Positions 18,342 through 27,428 of a DNA stretch of 64,000 bases are shown here, piece by piece (within the stretch, counting starts at the first letter, position 1; the number at the start of each line of letters is the position of its first letter). A program made the translations under genes and the position numbers. The DNA comes from SLJN01 sp964505385 (lineage in GTDB: Bacteria > Bacteroidota > Rhodothermia > Balneolales > Natronogracilivirgulaceae): NCBI GenBank assembly GCA_964505385.1, contig CAZDIA010000002.1, positions 85,030 to 149,029 on the forward strand, written 5' to 3'. The notes beneath the pieces are model-generated. The model did no database searches. It had not been told where the DNA came from and saw only the letters and a list, made by a program, of their open reading frames with translations.

Positions 18342-19124
18342 ATGACGAATACGGCGGAAACTCAAGGATTGTTGGTAGACTTATCGGGAACCATCTACAT
18401 TGATGATCAAGTGGTGCCGGGGGCTTTGGAGGCACTTGAAAAAATCAGGAATGCAGGTATACCTATTCGTTTTGTTACCAATACTACCAGTCAACCTCGG
18501 TCTGTGATCATCAAAAAGCTCAGGAATTTAGGGTTTGATATCGAAGAAAACGAAATATTTACAGCTACTGTGGCAGCGGACCGGTACCTTAAATCAGCTG
18601 GTTACCGAAAATGTAACTTTCTATTGAAGGAAGAGGTTCTTGAGGATATTACCGGATGCATACATTCAGAAAAACATCCTGAAGCGGTGGTAGTAGGTGA
18701 CCTTGGAGGGGCATTCACTTTCGATAAACTGAACCGTGCGTTTAATAATTTATTAGATGGCGCTCAACTTTTTGCATTAGCAAAAAACCGGTATTTTGAA
18801 AAAGAAGGTGCTCTGCAAATAGATGTCGGAGGGTTCGTTGCAGCACTTGAATACAGCGCTGATACGAAAGCCATGTTAATCGGTAAACCTGCGGTATCAT
18901 TTTTTAATACCGCCGCCGCATCTCTTAATATCAATCCGGAAAATGTCGCAATGGTAGGAGATGATATAGAATCGGATTGCCAGGGCGCAATGCATGTCGG
19001 AATGCATGGTATATTGGTTAAAACCGGAAAGTATCGGCCGGAACTTTCTGAAAAGTCTGGTATAACCCCGACAGCTTCTCTAAACTCTATTGCCGATTTG
19101 CCTGAATATCTTGGGCTGACTTAA
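18342..19124 (+). CDS. LHPP-like HAD-superfamily IIA phosphatase
   Basis: This is about 260 residues from ATG 18342; a GTG at 18306 would add 12 poorly conserved residues. Motif I is LLVDLSGTIYIDD, with Asp nucleophile and Gly-Thr but with Ser at the place of the second Asp, as in the LHPP branch (DxSGx). Motif II is FVTNTT. The cap contains KNRYFEKEGALQIDVGGFV and ALEYSADTKAMLIGKP. Motif IV is MVGDDIESDCQGA. This set matches LHPP (phospholysine phosphohistidine inorganic pyrophosphate phosphatase) and its bacterial relatives better than sugar-phosphate NagD enzymes. The likely role is hydrolysis of small phosphoesters, pyrophosphate or N-phosphates; the true substrate is uncertain. Confidence 0.87.
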   Translation: MTNTAETQGLLVDLSGTIYIDDQVVPGALEALEKIRNAGIPIRFVTNTTSQPRSVIIKKLRNLGFDIEENEIFTATVAADRYLKSAGYRKCNFLLKEEVLEDITGCIHSEKHPEAVVVGDLGGAFTFDKLNRAFNNLLDGAQLFALAKNRYFEKEGALQIDVGGFVAALEYSADTKAMLIGKPAVSFFNTAAASLNINPENVAMVGDDIESDCQGAMHVGMHGILVKTGKYRPELSEKSGITPTASLNSIADLPEYLGLT

Positions 19125-19207
19125 GTCTCATTATTCACAAAATTTTGATGAACATTTTTCAGGCTTAAACAGTACGAAACCTTGATCTTATTCAGGTCAC
19201 AGTGGCA

Positions 19208-19277
19208 GATTGAGGCAACTGAGGCCGAACCTCAATTACCTCAATTACCCTAATTACCTAACTATCTCAATTAGCCT
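19208..19277. repeat. intergenic palindrome with word-iterated arms (TGAGGTAAT-like)
   Basis: The left arm attgaggcaactgagg pairs with the right arm cctcaattacctcaat (14 of 16 positions match when reversed and complemented). The right side goes on iterating the word as caattaccctaattacctaa. It lies between the convergent LHPP-like and amylase genes and touches the 3' end of the amylase frame. Confidence 0.6.
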
Positions 19278-20691
19278 CAAATACCCGGTAATCCCATGCC
19301 TCGAGAGAGAATGTTTCCGTTTCGGTTAATTCAACGGTTTCACCTGTGAATACTTCCGTGTAACTGCCCGGCATACTTGCGGAATTCAGCTCGCATTCAA
19401 TTTCCTCATCCGAAACATTGATGACGACAAAAATGCCTTCCCCGTCTTGTTTGCGGGTAAATGAGATGGCTTGATCCTCATGAGAAGATTCCACCCACTC
19501 TAGCGATGCTCCGTGAAGTCCGTTATGAAGTGCACTGTTATCACGATTCAAATGAAGCAGAGTGGTGTAGAAATCCATAAAGGGAGAGTCAAAATCCCAG
19601 GTGATTTCATCCTTATAGAAAAACTCAAGGTTGTGGTCAAGCCCTACCTCTTGGCCGTTGTAGACCAATGGCATTCCTTCAATGGTGGATTTGAGTACCG
19701 CCATAGCTTTGGTTCCCTCGCCGAAGCGCTCAACAGCTGAGGCATCCCAGGTATTTTCATCATGATTGGATGTCATCTGCATGCGGTAAGCATAATCCGG
19801 GAATTCATCAAAATTCTCATCGTAGCGCTGACGGTATTGCTCGGCTGTGATCTCACCCTGGCCAAGTTCATTTTTAGCGTGCATCAAGTCCCAAGCATAT
19901 GACATGTCAAAGGCTGCTTCATGATGCTCCGGGGTTTCAGCTTCAGCCAGCATAAACACCGGCTTGATGTCATCGAGTCGTTCTCGCGCTTCATTCCAAA
20001 ACTGAGTGGGCACATAATCGGCAACATCAGCACGGTAGCCGTCAATGTTAAACTCTGTAACCCAGTATTCCATCACTTCTTTCATATAGTCCCATGTCTC
20101 AGGGTTGTCATAATCGAGTTGAGCGACATCATCCCAGTCGGTATCCTCGGGATAGTAAAACTCTCCGTCTTCATCGGTAGAGTAAAGTTCGGGTCGCTCA
20201 TCCATTAATGGATTGTCCCACGCAGTGTGATTGGCAACAAGATCAAGGATCACATACATATCGTGCTCGTGGGCTTTATCGACCACTGCCTGGAAATCTT
20301 CATCGTCTCCGAACTCAGGGTTGACGCCGAAAAAATCTTTTATGGAATAGTTGCTTCCCAAAACTTCACCTTCCGGCCGCTCATCCCCAACGTAATCGTC
20401 TTTACGTCTCTCTTCGCCAATCGGATGAATCGGCATAAACCATAGGATTTCAACGCCCATTTCCTGTAGGCGCGGGATGTGTTCACTGAACGCTTCAAAC
20501 GTTCCTTCTTCAGTATACTGGCGGGGATTTACTTCATAAATCGTAGCATTGTATGCCCATTCGGGCGTATTTAACGGTGATTCCATTTCTTCCACCTGCT
20601 CAGGATCTTCCGCTGGCTCGCAGCCGGAAAGTCCGATACCGAAAGCCAACAAGACAAACAAACTTAGTGTGCCGGTGATATGTTTTTTCAT
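19267..20691 (-). CDS. alpha-amylase family (GH13) lipoprotein
   Basis: This 474-residue protein has a lipoprotein signal peptide (lipobox LSGC, Cys about 24). The GH13 barrel carries the usual conserved regions: DLVANHTAW (region I), GYRADVADYVP with the Asp nucleophile (region II), MLAEAETP with the acid/base Glu (region III) and MTSNHDENTW with the stabilising Asp (region IV). The C-terminus has a short beta domain. It is probably anchored to the periplasmic face or outer membrane and cleaves alpha-glucans or maltodextrins. It is a single gene, and no SusCD pair or transporter is next to it. A near-perfect LacI-type operator lies about 70 bases upstream, suggesting control by a sugar-responsive regulator. 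Confidence 0.92.
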   Translation of the reverse strand: MKKHITGTLSLFVLLAFGIGLSGCEPAEDPEQVEEMESPLNTPEWAYNATIYEVNPRQYTEEGTFEAFSEHIPRLQEMGVEILWFMPIHPIGEERRKDDYVGDERPEGEVLGSNYSIKDFFGVNPEFGDDEDFQAVVDKAHEHDMYVILDLVANHTAWDNPLMDERPELYSTDEDGEFYYPEDTDWDDVAQLDYDNPETWDYMKEVMEYWVTEFNIDGYRADVADYVPTQFWNEARERLDDIKPVFMLAEAETPEHHEAAFDMSYAWDLMHAKNELGQGEITAEQYRQRYDENFDEFPDYAYRMQMTSNHDENTWDASAVERFGEGTKAMAVLKSTIEGMPLVYNGQEVGLDHNLEFFYKDEITWDFDSPFMDFYTTLLHLNRDNSALHNGLHGASLEWVESSHEDQAISFTRKQDGEGIFVVINVSDEEIECELNSASMPGSYTEVFTGETVELTETETFSLEAWDYRVFEAN

Positions 20692-20729
20692 AGGATCAAA
20701 AGTATTAGTTATTTAGTGTAAATAATATC

Positions 20730-20747
20730 CCGGATGTGTTTATCCGG
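20730..20747. other. short inverted repeat in the amylase leader
   Basis: CCGGAT and ATCCGG (6 bp, perfect) flank a 6-base loop between the LacI-type operator and the amylase start codon. It could be a leader hairpin or a second protein site. No stronger claim is possible. Confidence 0.35.
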
Positions 20748-20761
20748 AATCCCTAAAATAC

Positions 20762-20779
20762 AATGTAACCGCTTACATT
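20762..20779. promoter_or_regulatory. LacI/GalR-family operator
   Basis: The 18-base site AATGTAACCGCTTACATT is an inverted repeat with seven-base arms AATGTAA/TTACATT and a central CG. It fits the LacI-family consensus TGTAANCGNTTACA exactly. It lies 71 bases upstream of the minus-strand amylase start and about 190 bases upstream of the divergent sufB start, so the amylase is the likely target. No lacI-type gene is in the window. Confidence 0.8.
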
Positions 20780-20966
20780 CAATAATTTTTTGGAACGATT
20801 TGAATGAATCGTAACTTTGGGAGTATGTCAATTTAGAATAAATAAAAATAATAATCCCGGAATTAGGTTGTACGTGTGTCGTCGGCATACTATTTAAATA
20901 TTGCAATGGCGGCTAAAATTGGATTCCGGTGTATAATTAACAAATAAATTTCAAACCAGGTGCAAT

Positions 20967-22418
20967 ATGAGTGAAACTCAAACCCTTGAGAAGATGGTCA
21001 AAAAGCCGTACAAATACGGCTTTAAAACCAATGTGGAATACGAAGATTTTCCTAAGGGGCTTAATGAAGATATTATACGAATGATCTCTGAGCGAAAGAA
21101 TGAGCCTCAGTTTATGCTCGACTTTCGCCTTAAAGCCTATCGGAACTGGCTTAATATGAAAGACCCGCTTTGGGCTAATATTAAGTATCCGAAAATTGAC
21201 TATCAGGATGTACAGTATTACTCATCTCCGAAATCAAAATCGGACGAAGACAAGCCTCAAAGTCTGGATGAGGTCGATCCTGAAATTCTGGAAACCTACG
21301 AAAAGCTCGGTATTCCACTTTCAGAACAGAAAGCTCTCGCCGGCGTAGCGGTTGATGCTGTATTTGACAGCGTTTCAGTTGCTACTACATTCAAAGAGAA
21401 GCTGGAGGAGGCAGGTGTGATTTTCTGCTCTATTTCCGAGGCAATTCAGGAGCATCCGGAGCTGGTAGAAAAATACATGGGGTCGGTAGTTCCATATAAT
21501 GACAACTATTTCGCTGCGCTAAACTCCGCGGTATTTACCGACGGTTCCTTTGTATATGTCCCCAAAGGTGTTACCTGCCCGATGGAACTCTCTACCTATT
21601 TCCGCATTAATAATGAAGAGTCCGGGCAGTTTGAGCGTACGTTGATTATTGCCGAAGAGGATAGCTTCGTAAGTTATCTGGAAGGGTGCACCGCACCGAT
21701 GTTCAGTAAAAACCAACTTCACGCAGCAGTGGTTGAGCTGATTTCCCTTGAAAATGCCGAAATTAAATACTCAACCGTTCAAAACTGGTATTCCGGTGAT
21801 GAGCAGGGAGTAGGCGGAATTTTCAACTTTGTTACCAAGCGGGGAATGGCTCGCGGTGATAATTCCAAAATCTCCTGGACTCAGGTAGAAACCGGTTCGG
21901 CGATTACATGGAAGTATCCGAGTGTAATCCTTAAAGGAGACAACTCTATTGGTGAATTTTACTCTGTGGCACTTACCAATGACAGAATGGAAGCCGACAC
22001 CGGCACCAAGATGATCCACCTTGGTGAAAACACCAAGAGTACCATTATATCTAAAGGTATTGCAGCGGGTGAATCGAACAACTCGTATCGTGGACTGGTC
22101 CGGATTGGACCGAAAGCCAAAAACTCACGCAATTACTCTGTATGCGACTCCATGTTGATCGGAGATCAGTGCGGCGCTCATACCTTCCCGTATATTGAAT
22201 CAAAAAACAATTCGGGTAGTATTGAGCACGAGGCCACGACCTCCAAAATTGGTGAAGATCAAATCTTCTACCTGCAGCAACGCGGAATGGATGAAGAAGA
22301 TGCCGTATCACTGATCATTAATGGCTTTGCCAAGGAGATTTTCCGTGAGTTGCCAATGGAGTTTGCTGTTGAAGCTCAAAAACTATTGGGCATTAAGCTC
22401 GAAGGCAGTGTTGGATAA
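20967..22418 (+). CDS. sufB: Fe-S cluster assembly protein SufB
   Basis: This 483-residue protein is the scaffold subunit of the SufBC2D complex, which builds Fe-S clusters in the cytosol with sulfur from SufS and energy from SufC. Family hallmarks include GVAVDAVFDSVSVATTFKEK, FVYVPKGVTCPMELSTYFRI and the C-terminal NYSVCDSMLIGDQCGAHTFP region containing the conserved cysteine. Full length. It opens the suf operon with a 51-base gap to sufC. No IscR/SufR-type regulator gene precedes it. Confidence 0.98.
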   Translation: MSETQTLEKMVKKPYKYGFKTNVEYEDFPKGLNEDIIRMISERKNEPQFMLDFRLKAYRNWLNMKDPLWANIKYPKIDYQDVQYYSSPKSKSDEDKPQSLDEVDPEILETYEKLGIPLSEQKALAGVAVDAVFDSVSVATTFKEKLEEAGVIFCSISEAIQEHPELVEKYMGSVVPYNDNYFAALNSAVFTDGSFVYVPKGVTCPMELSTYFRINNEESGQFERTLIIAEEDSFVSYLEGCTAPMFSKNQLHAAVVELISLENAEIKYSTVQNWYSGDEQGVGGIFNFVTKRGMARGDNSKISWTQVETGSAITWKYPSVILKGDNSIGEFYSVALTNDRMEADTGTKMIHLGENTKSTIISKGIAAGESNNSYRGLVRIGPKAKNSRNYSVCDSMLIGDQCGAHTFPYIESKNNSGSIEHEATTSKIGEDQIFYLQQRGMDEEDAVSLIINGFAKEIFRELPMEFAVEAQKLLGIKLEGSVG

Positions 22419-22469
22419 TCATCATAAGTAAAAAGAAATCAGAAAATAATAACCAAAAGTAAACAACTC

Positions 22470-23237
22470 ATGTTAACTATCAAGAACCTTCATGTTGAAG
22501 TTGAGGGCACTGAAATATTAAAAGGTATCGATCTTGAGATCAAAAAAGGGGAAGTTCATGCTGTGATGGGCCCAAACGGAAGCGGGAAAAGTACACTGGC
22601 CAAAGTTATTGCCGGCCACCCTGCTTATGAAGTAACCGAGGGACAGATCCTGTATGAGGGAGAAGATCTGTTGGAACTTGACCCCGATGAGCGTGCCCGA
22701 AAGGGGGTATTCATGGCTTTTCAGTATCCGGTTGAGATCCCTGGAGTCAGCAATTCCATGCTGATGCGTGAGGGCCTCAATGCTATGCTTAAAGAGCAGG
22801 GCAAGGATGAGATGGATCCTCTTGAGTTTGAAGATTATGTGCAGGATAAGCTCAAGTTGGTTCAGATGGAGGAGACCATGCTCGATCGTAATGTGAATGA
22901 CGGTTTCTCAGGAGGAGAGAAAAAGCGGAATGAAATTTTGCAAATGGCTGTACTGAATCCTAAGATGGCCCTGCTTGATGAAACCGACTCCGGCCTTGAT
23001 ATCGACGCGCTTCGCGTGGTATCTGATGGCATTAACAAGCTTTCCGGTGATGATAAAGGAGTTTTGCTGGTTACACACTATCAGCGTATCCTGAATTACA
23101 TTACACCGGATAAAGTGCATGTAATTGTGAATGGCCGGGTAAAGAAAACCGGTGGAAAAGAGCTGGCACTGGAGCTCGAAGAAAAAGGTTACGATTGGGT
23201 TAAAAACGAAGCAAAAGTAAACGGCGAGGCACAGTAA
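22470..23237 (+). CDS. sufC: Fe-S cluster assembly ATPase SufC
   Basis: This 255-residue ABC ATPase without a membrane part has Walker A GPNGSGKST (about 34-42), ABC signature FSGGEKKRNE, Walker B MALLDETDSGLD and an H-loop in LLVTHYQRIL. It powers the rearrangement of the SufB-SufD pair during cluster building. Its stop overlaps the sufD start by one base (TAATG), indicating translational coupling. Confidence 0.98.
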   Translation: MLTIKNLHVEVEGTEILKGIDLEIKKGEVHAVMGPNGSGKSTLAKVIAGHPAYEVTEGQILYEGEDLLELDPDERARKGVFMAFQYPVEIPGVSNSMLMREGLNAMLKEQGKDEMDPLEFEDYVQDKLKLVQMEETMLDRNVNDGFSGGEKKRNEILQMAVLNPKMALLDETDSGLDIDALRVVSDGINKLSGDDKGVLLVTHYQRILNYITPDKVHVIVNGRVKKTGGKELALELEEKGYDWVKNEAKVNGEAQ

Positions 23238-24571
23238 TGACTGTAGCAGAAAAAACAAATTATATTCAGTCCCTACTGAACGGGCAACAAACCGACAGGG
23301 AGCTTCCGGAATTCATTACCGAGATGAAGCAAACCGCACTGGAGCAAATTGACACCCTGCCGTTTCCGACTACAAAGCATGAAGAGTGGAAATACACTAA
23401 TCTGAAGCCACTCACCAAGCATGAGTTTGTATCCGCTGAAGGCGCGTCGGGTGCCGGAAAGGCCGGTGAGATCGAAAAGTTATTTCTTGCTGAATCCGAA
23501 AAACACCGGCTGGTATTTGTGAACGGCAACTTTCGCAGTGATCTGTCCAACGTTAAAGAGCTGCCGGAAGGTGTCGTCATTGGAAACCTGGCAGATTATG
23601 CCAAAGATGGTCATAAAGCCATTGAGGAAAACCTCGGCCAGGTTGCTCAGTACGAAGATGATGTATTCGAGCCATTCAATACCTATAATTTTACCGACGG
23701 CGCATTTGTATACATTCCGCCGGAAACTAAGGTGGAAGCGCCAATACATCTGCTTTTTGTGCAATCATCTGCTGATAAAAACTACTATGTGACTCCGCGC
23801 GTGCTGATTGTAGGTGGCCATCACTCCGAAGCGAATATTATAGAGGATTATGCCGCACTGGATGAGAGCGTGTATTTCACGGCGCCGGTAACTGAAATCA
23901 GCCTCGGCGAGAATGCGCACTTTACTCACGTTAAACTGCAGCAGGAAAGCAAGCAGGCGTATCACATCAGCCGCATTGCCTCAAACATTAAGCGGGACAG
24001 TGAATACCACTCCTATGCCATCCATCTTGGGGCGGCATTATCGCGCAGTGATGTAAAAGCGGTACTGCAGGATGAAGGCACACACTGTACTATGGACGGT
24101 CTGGTAATGATCCGGGATGATCAACTTTCTGATACCCATAGTATAATGGATCATGCAAATCCGAATTGTACAAGTCATCAGCTTCACAAATGTATTGTGG
24201 ATGACGAAGCTACATCGGTTTTTAACGGCAAGATTTTTGTGAAGAAACATGCCCAGAAAACCGATGCCTTCCAGGAAAACCGTAACCTGCAGCTTTCCGA
24301 TGATTCGGAAATATATACCAAGCCGCAGCTTGAAATCTTTGCCGATGATGTTTCCTGCTCACATGGAGCAACCATCGGCCAGATGGATGAAGAGCAGATG
24401 TTTTATCTAAAAGCACGCGGCGTACCCACGGAATCTGCTAAGGAAATCCTTACCTATGGCTTCGCGCTCGATGTAATCGAGTCGCTGCCCGGTGAACATT
24501 TGAAAAAGCGATTGACCCGTGAGGTTCAGAACTACGCCCGAAGTGGTAAAAAAGCAGAAAGCAACGTATGA
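23237..24571 (+). CDS. sufD: Fe-S cluster assembly protein SufD
   Basis: This 444-residue paralogue of SufB forms the other half of the SufBC2D scaffold and is linked to iron entry. Recognisable parts are the N-terminal helical domain with PTTKHEEWKYTNLKPL, the beta-helix core (FTDGAFVYIPPETKVEAPIH) and the end region (SCSHGATIGQMDEEQMFYLKARG) with the conserved histidine. It is coupled to sufC by TAATG and overlaps sufS by 4 bases (ATGA). Confidence 0.97.
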   Translation: MTVAEKTNYIQSLLNGQQTDRELPEFITEMKQTALEQIDTLPFPTTKHEEWKYTNLKPLTKHEFVSAEGASGAGKAGEIEKLFLAESEKHRLVFVNGNFRSDLSNVKELPEGVVIGNLADYAKDGHKAIEENLGQVAQYEDDVFEPFNTYNFTDGAFVYIPPETKVEAPIHLLFVQSSADKNYYVTPRVLIVGGHHSEANIIEDYAALDESVYFTAPVTEISLGENAHFTHVKLQQESKQAYHISRIASNIKRDSEYHSYAIHLGAALSRSDVKAVLQDEGTHCTMDGLVMIRDDQLSDTHSIMDHANPNCTSHQLHKCIVDDEATSVFNGKIFVKKHAQKTDAFQENRNLQLSDDSEIYTKPQLEIFADDVSCSHGATIGQMDEEQMFYLKARGVPTESAKEILTYGFALDVIESLPGEHLKKRLTREVQNYARSGKKAESNV

Positions 24572-25830
24572 ACCAATACGACCAAAACGAGGCGCTGATC
24601 GACGGTCAGCCAGTATTAGATCCTGAAACTTATCGTAAAGACTTCCCGGTTCTGAACCGGGAAGTTTACGATAAACCCTTGGTGTATCTGGATAATGCCG
24701 CTACCAGTCAAATGCCGCGGCAGGTGATTGATGTATGGAAGGAATATCATGAGACCTATCATTCCAACGTACATCGCGGCGTTCATGCACTGAGCCAGCA
24801 GGCAACTGATGCATTGGAAGGTGCCAGGGAAAAAGTGCGCGATTTCATCAACGCGGGATCGGAAAAGGAGATAATTTTTACTTCCGGTGCCACAGATTCC
24901 ATGAACCTGGTGGCACGCTCTTATGGCGCAACAAATATCGGCAAGGGTGATGAAGTGATTATCTCGCACATGGAGCATCATTCCAACATCGTGCCATGGA
25001 AACGGTTATGTGATGAAAAAGGGGCCAGGCTCAACGTGATTCCCATCACAGATACCGGTGAACTTGACATGGAGGCTTATCGGCAAATGCTATCCGAAAA
25101 AACCAGGATTGTTGGTATCCTGCATGTTTCCAATGCGCTTGGAACGGTCAACCCGGTTAAGGAAATTATTTCGGAAGCTCACAAACACAATGTGCCGGTT
25201 TTGGTTGACGGCGCTCAGGCGACACCGCATACCGGTGTTGATGTACAGGATCTGGATTGCGATTTTTATGCGTTTTCATCCCACAAGATGTTTGGGCCCA
25301 CAGGTTTTGGCGTTCTTTACGGAAAGGAAGAACTATTGAATGAGATGCCGCCGTATCGCGGAGGCGGAGATATGATTCTCAGTGTTTCATTTGATGAAAT
25401 CATTTACAACAAAATCCCTCACAAGTTTGAAGCCGGTACTCCAGCAGTAGGGCAGGGCATCGCTACTGGTGCTGCTATAGACTACATCAACGAAGTCGGA
25501 ATTGACCGGATTGAAGCTTATGAACAAGAGTTATTACATTATGCTACCGAGAAGCTTGAAAATATTGACGGATTAAAGCTCATCGGTACGGCAAAGCATA
25601 AAGCATCAGTACTTTCATTTGTACTGGATGGTATCCATCCACATGATATTGGTACTGTGCTGGACCAGGAAGGCATAGCGATACGTACAGGCCACCATTG
25701 TGCGCAGCCGGTAATGGAACGTTTTGGAATCCCGGCCACTTCGCGGGCTTCACTGGCGTTTTATAACACGAAAGAAGAAATAGACCGGTTAGCTGAAGGT
25801 ATTCACAAAGTTATTGAATTATTTTCATGA
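24568..25830 (+). CDS. sufS: cysteine desulfurase SufS
   Basis: This 420-residue PLP enzyme takes sulfur from cysteine to form a persulfide and alanine. It shows the PLP lysine in AFSSHKMFGPTGFGVLYG, the active cysteine in RTGHHCAQP, and the LDNAATSQMP start of the class-V aminotransferase fold. It is a type II (SufS-like) desulfurase; these need a partner such as SufU, which is encoded next with a 4-base overlap. Confidence 0.97.
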   Translation: MNQYDQNEALIDGQPVLDPETYRKDFPVLNREVYDKPLVYLDNAATSQMPRQVIDVWKEYHETYHSNVHRGVHALSQQATDALEGAREKVRDFINAGSEKEIIFTSGATDSMNLVARSYGATNIGKGDEVIISHMEHHSNIVPWKRLCDEKGARLNVIPITDTGELDMEAYRQMLSEKTRIVGILHVSNALGTVNPVKEIISEAHKHNVPVLVDGAQATPHTGVDVQDLDCDFYAFSSHKMFGPTGFGVLYGKEELLNEMPPYRGGGDMILSVSFDEIIYNKIPHKFEAGTPAVGQGIATGAAIDYINEVGIDRIEAYEQELLHYATEKLENIDGLKLIGTAKHKASVLSFVLDGIHPHDIGTVLDQEGIAIRTGHHCAQPVMERFGIPATSRASLAFYNTKEEIDRLAEGIHKVIELFS

Positions 25831-26285
25831 TTGACCAGCGAACCAAGCAGCTTTATCAGGATTTGCTGCTGGATCACAATAAAAATCCGAGAAATTTTAA
25901 GGTATTAGATTCCGCTACACATGAGGCAGTGGGGCATAACCCGCTTTGCGGAGATAAACTTGTTGTCTACCTCGAGGTCGACGAAGAAAATATTGTGCAG
26001 AATGTAAGTTTTATTGGTGAAGGTTGTGCTATTTCCAAGGCATCTGCATCGATGATGACGACTTACATCAAAGGAAAATCCGTTGAGGAAGCGGAGAAGT
26101 TGTTTGAACAATTCCACGATCTGGCAACCGGAAAGATTGAGCCGGATTCAGACGAGCACGATCTTGGTCGTCTTAAGGTTTTTGCCGGGGTCAGGGATCT
26201 TCCTGCCCGGGTAAAGTGTGCGACATTGGCTTGGCACACTGTTGTTGCAGCTTCGAAAGGGGAAGAAAAAATTAGTACCGAATGA
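25827..26285 (+). CDS. sufU: SufU sulfur-transfer partner of SufS
   Basis: This 152-residue protein carries the three conserved cysteines of SufU: NPLCGD, GEGCAISKAS and VKCATLAWHT. The 18-residue-type insertion between the second and third separates SufU from IscU scaffolds. In SufU these residues bind zinc and accept sulfur from SufS rather than building clusters. It ends the overlapping sufB-U block. Confidence 0.94.
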   Translation: MIDQRTKQLYQDLLLDHNKNPRNFKVLDSATHEAVGHNPLCGDKLVVYLEVDEENIVQNVSFIGEGCAISKASASMMTTYIKGKSVEEAEKLFEQFHDLATGKIEPDSDEHDLGRLKVFAGVRDLPARVKCATLAWHTVVAASKGEEKISTE

Positions 26286-26364
26286 GTTGTAATAGCCTGA
26301 TTATTAAGGCGTTATATAAGAGAAAATTTAAAAATAGATTATAAATAAGATAACCGGAGGTTAT

Positions 26365-26922
26365 ATGCCGAAGATCGCAGAAATAGAACGCACGCCAAAT
26401 CCGAACGCAATGCGTTTCGTGTTGCGTGAACCAATTACTCAGGGAATTACCCGATCCTATGAGTCACCGGAGGAAGCAACTGAAGATCCGTTCGCTTCGC
26501 AGTTGTTTGACATCCCGCATGTGATTTCAGTTTACTATGTGGATCGTTATGTAACCGTGACCCAGGATGGCTCCGCAGATTGGAACACCTTGTTGCGCCA
26601 GCTTGCTACGCCAATTCGCGAAGCTGAGCCGATGGTAGAGGAGCTTGCATCTGACGATCCGAATGTAAATGTAGCCGAAGAGGCTCAGCAATCTGACGAT
26701 CCGCGCCTGCAGGAAATCAATAAGATGCTAGACGAGCAGGTGAGGCCCTATCTGCTGGCTGATGGTGGCGGATTAAAAGTACTCGGGCTGGAAGACAATA
26801 AGCTGAAAGTGCACTATCAGGGTGCATGCGGGACCTGCCCGACTGCCACTAGCGGAACACTATACGCTATAGAGAGTATGGTTAGACGTATAGATCCCGA
26901 GATCACAGTAGAAGCAGTATAA
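26365..26922 (+). CDS. Nfu-type Fe-S carrier (Nfu N-terminal plus NifU C-terminal domain)
   Basis: This 185-residue protein has an Nfu N-domain (about 1-90, TPNPNAMRFVL) and a NifU C-terminal domain (about 110-185) with the cluster-binding CxxC in GACGTCPTATSGTL. It delivers clusters from the SUF scaffold to target proteins. A good ribosome-binding stretch (ccggagg) lies just before the ATG, in contrast to most genes here. It starts 79 bases after sufU. Confidence 0.94.
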   Translation: MPKIAEIERTPNPNAMRFVLREPITQGITRSYESPEEATEDPFASQLFDIPHVISVYYVDRYVTVTQDGSADWNTLLRQLATPIREAEPMVEELASDDPNVNVAEEAQQSDDPRLQEINKMLDEQVRPYLLADGGGLKVLGLEDNKLKVHYQGACGTCPTATSGTLYAIESMVRRIDPEITVEAV

Positions 26923-26939
26923 ATCACAAGTTTTCCATT

Positions 26940-27281
26940 ATGGCAATAACGATCAGTGAAAGAGCTGCCAAACGAATCGAGGAGATTCGGAAAAAAGATG
27001 ACATCGACGAAAACGTCCCTTTAAGGGTCGGGGTGGCCGGCGGAGGTTGTTCCGGCCTGACCTACGATTTGCAGTTTGATGAAAACTTCGATCCCAATAC
27101 CGATACCAAAGATCAGGTATTCAAGGATCACGGTTTAACCATTGTCGTTGATATGCGCAGTTTTCTCTACCTTGCCGGCACTGAGCTGGATTACTCCGAC
27201 GGCCTCGACGGCAAGGGATTTCACTTTGCAAATCCCAATGCGAGCCGAACGTGCTCGTGCGGTGAATCATTTGCTGTTTGA
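26940..27281 (+). CDS. A-type Fe-S carrier (SufA/IscA/ErpA family)
   Basis: This 113-residue protein carries the three ligand cysteines of A-type carriers: GGGCSGLTY and the C-terminal RTCSCGESF. It accepts clusters from SufBCD and passes them to apo-proteins. It starts 17 bases after the Nfu gene. The word-iterated palindrome at 27287 begins 6 bases after its stop. Confidence 0.95.
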   Translation: MAITISERAAKRIEEIRKKDDIDENVPLRVGVAGGGCSGLTYDLQFDENFDPNTDTKDQVFKDHGLTIVVDMRSFLYLAGTELDYSDGLDGKGFHFANPNASRTCSCGESFAV

Positions 27282-27286
27282 GGGGC

Positions 27287-27388
27287 AGTGACAAAGTAAC
27301 AAAGTGACAGAGTGACAAAGTAATCTTATTCGCAGGTTTCCTCACTTTGTCACTTTGTTACTTTGTTACTCTGTTACTTTGTCACTTT
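27287..27388. repeat. intergenic palindrome with word-iterated arms (AGTGACAA)
   Basis: The left arm (about 27287-27324) is made of the 8-base word AGTGACAA and variants (AGTAACAA, AGTGACAG) repeated about 4.5 times. The right arm (about 27342-27388) is the same pattern on the other strand. The arms can form a hairpin of 35 or more base pairs around a ~18-base loop. It sits between the A-type carrier and DUF2480 genes and could act as a processing or attenuation structure. Confidence 0.85.
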
Positions 27389-27428
27389 AATTAAATCATA
27401 GCTACAAACAAACTTAGCGCTTTAATAA

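Noticed and set aside
27287..27388. Possible CRISPR or simple terminator
   Set aside because: The units are 8 bases without spacers, the arms face each other, and there is no poly-T tail immediately after the hairpin.
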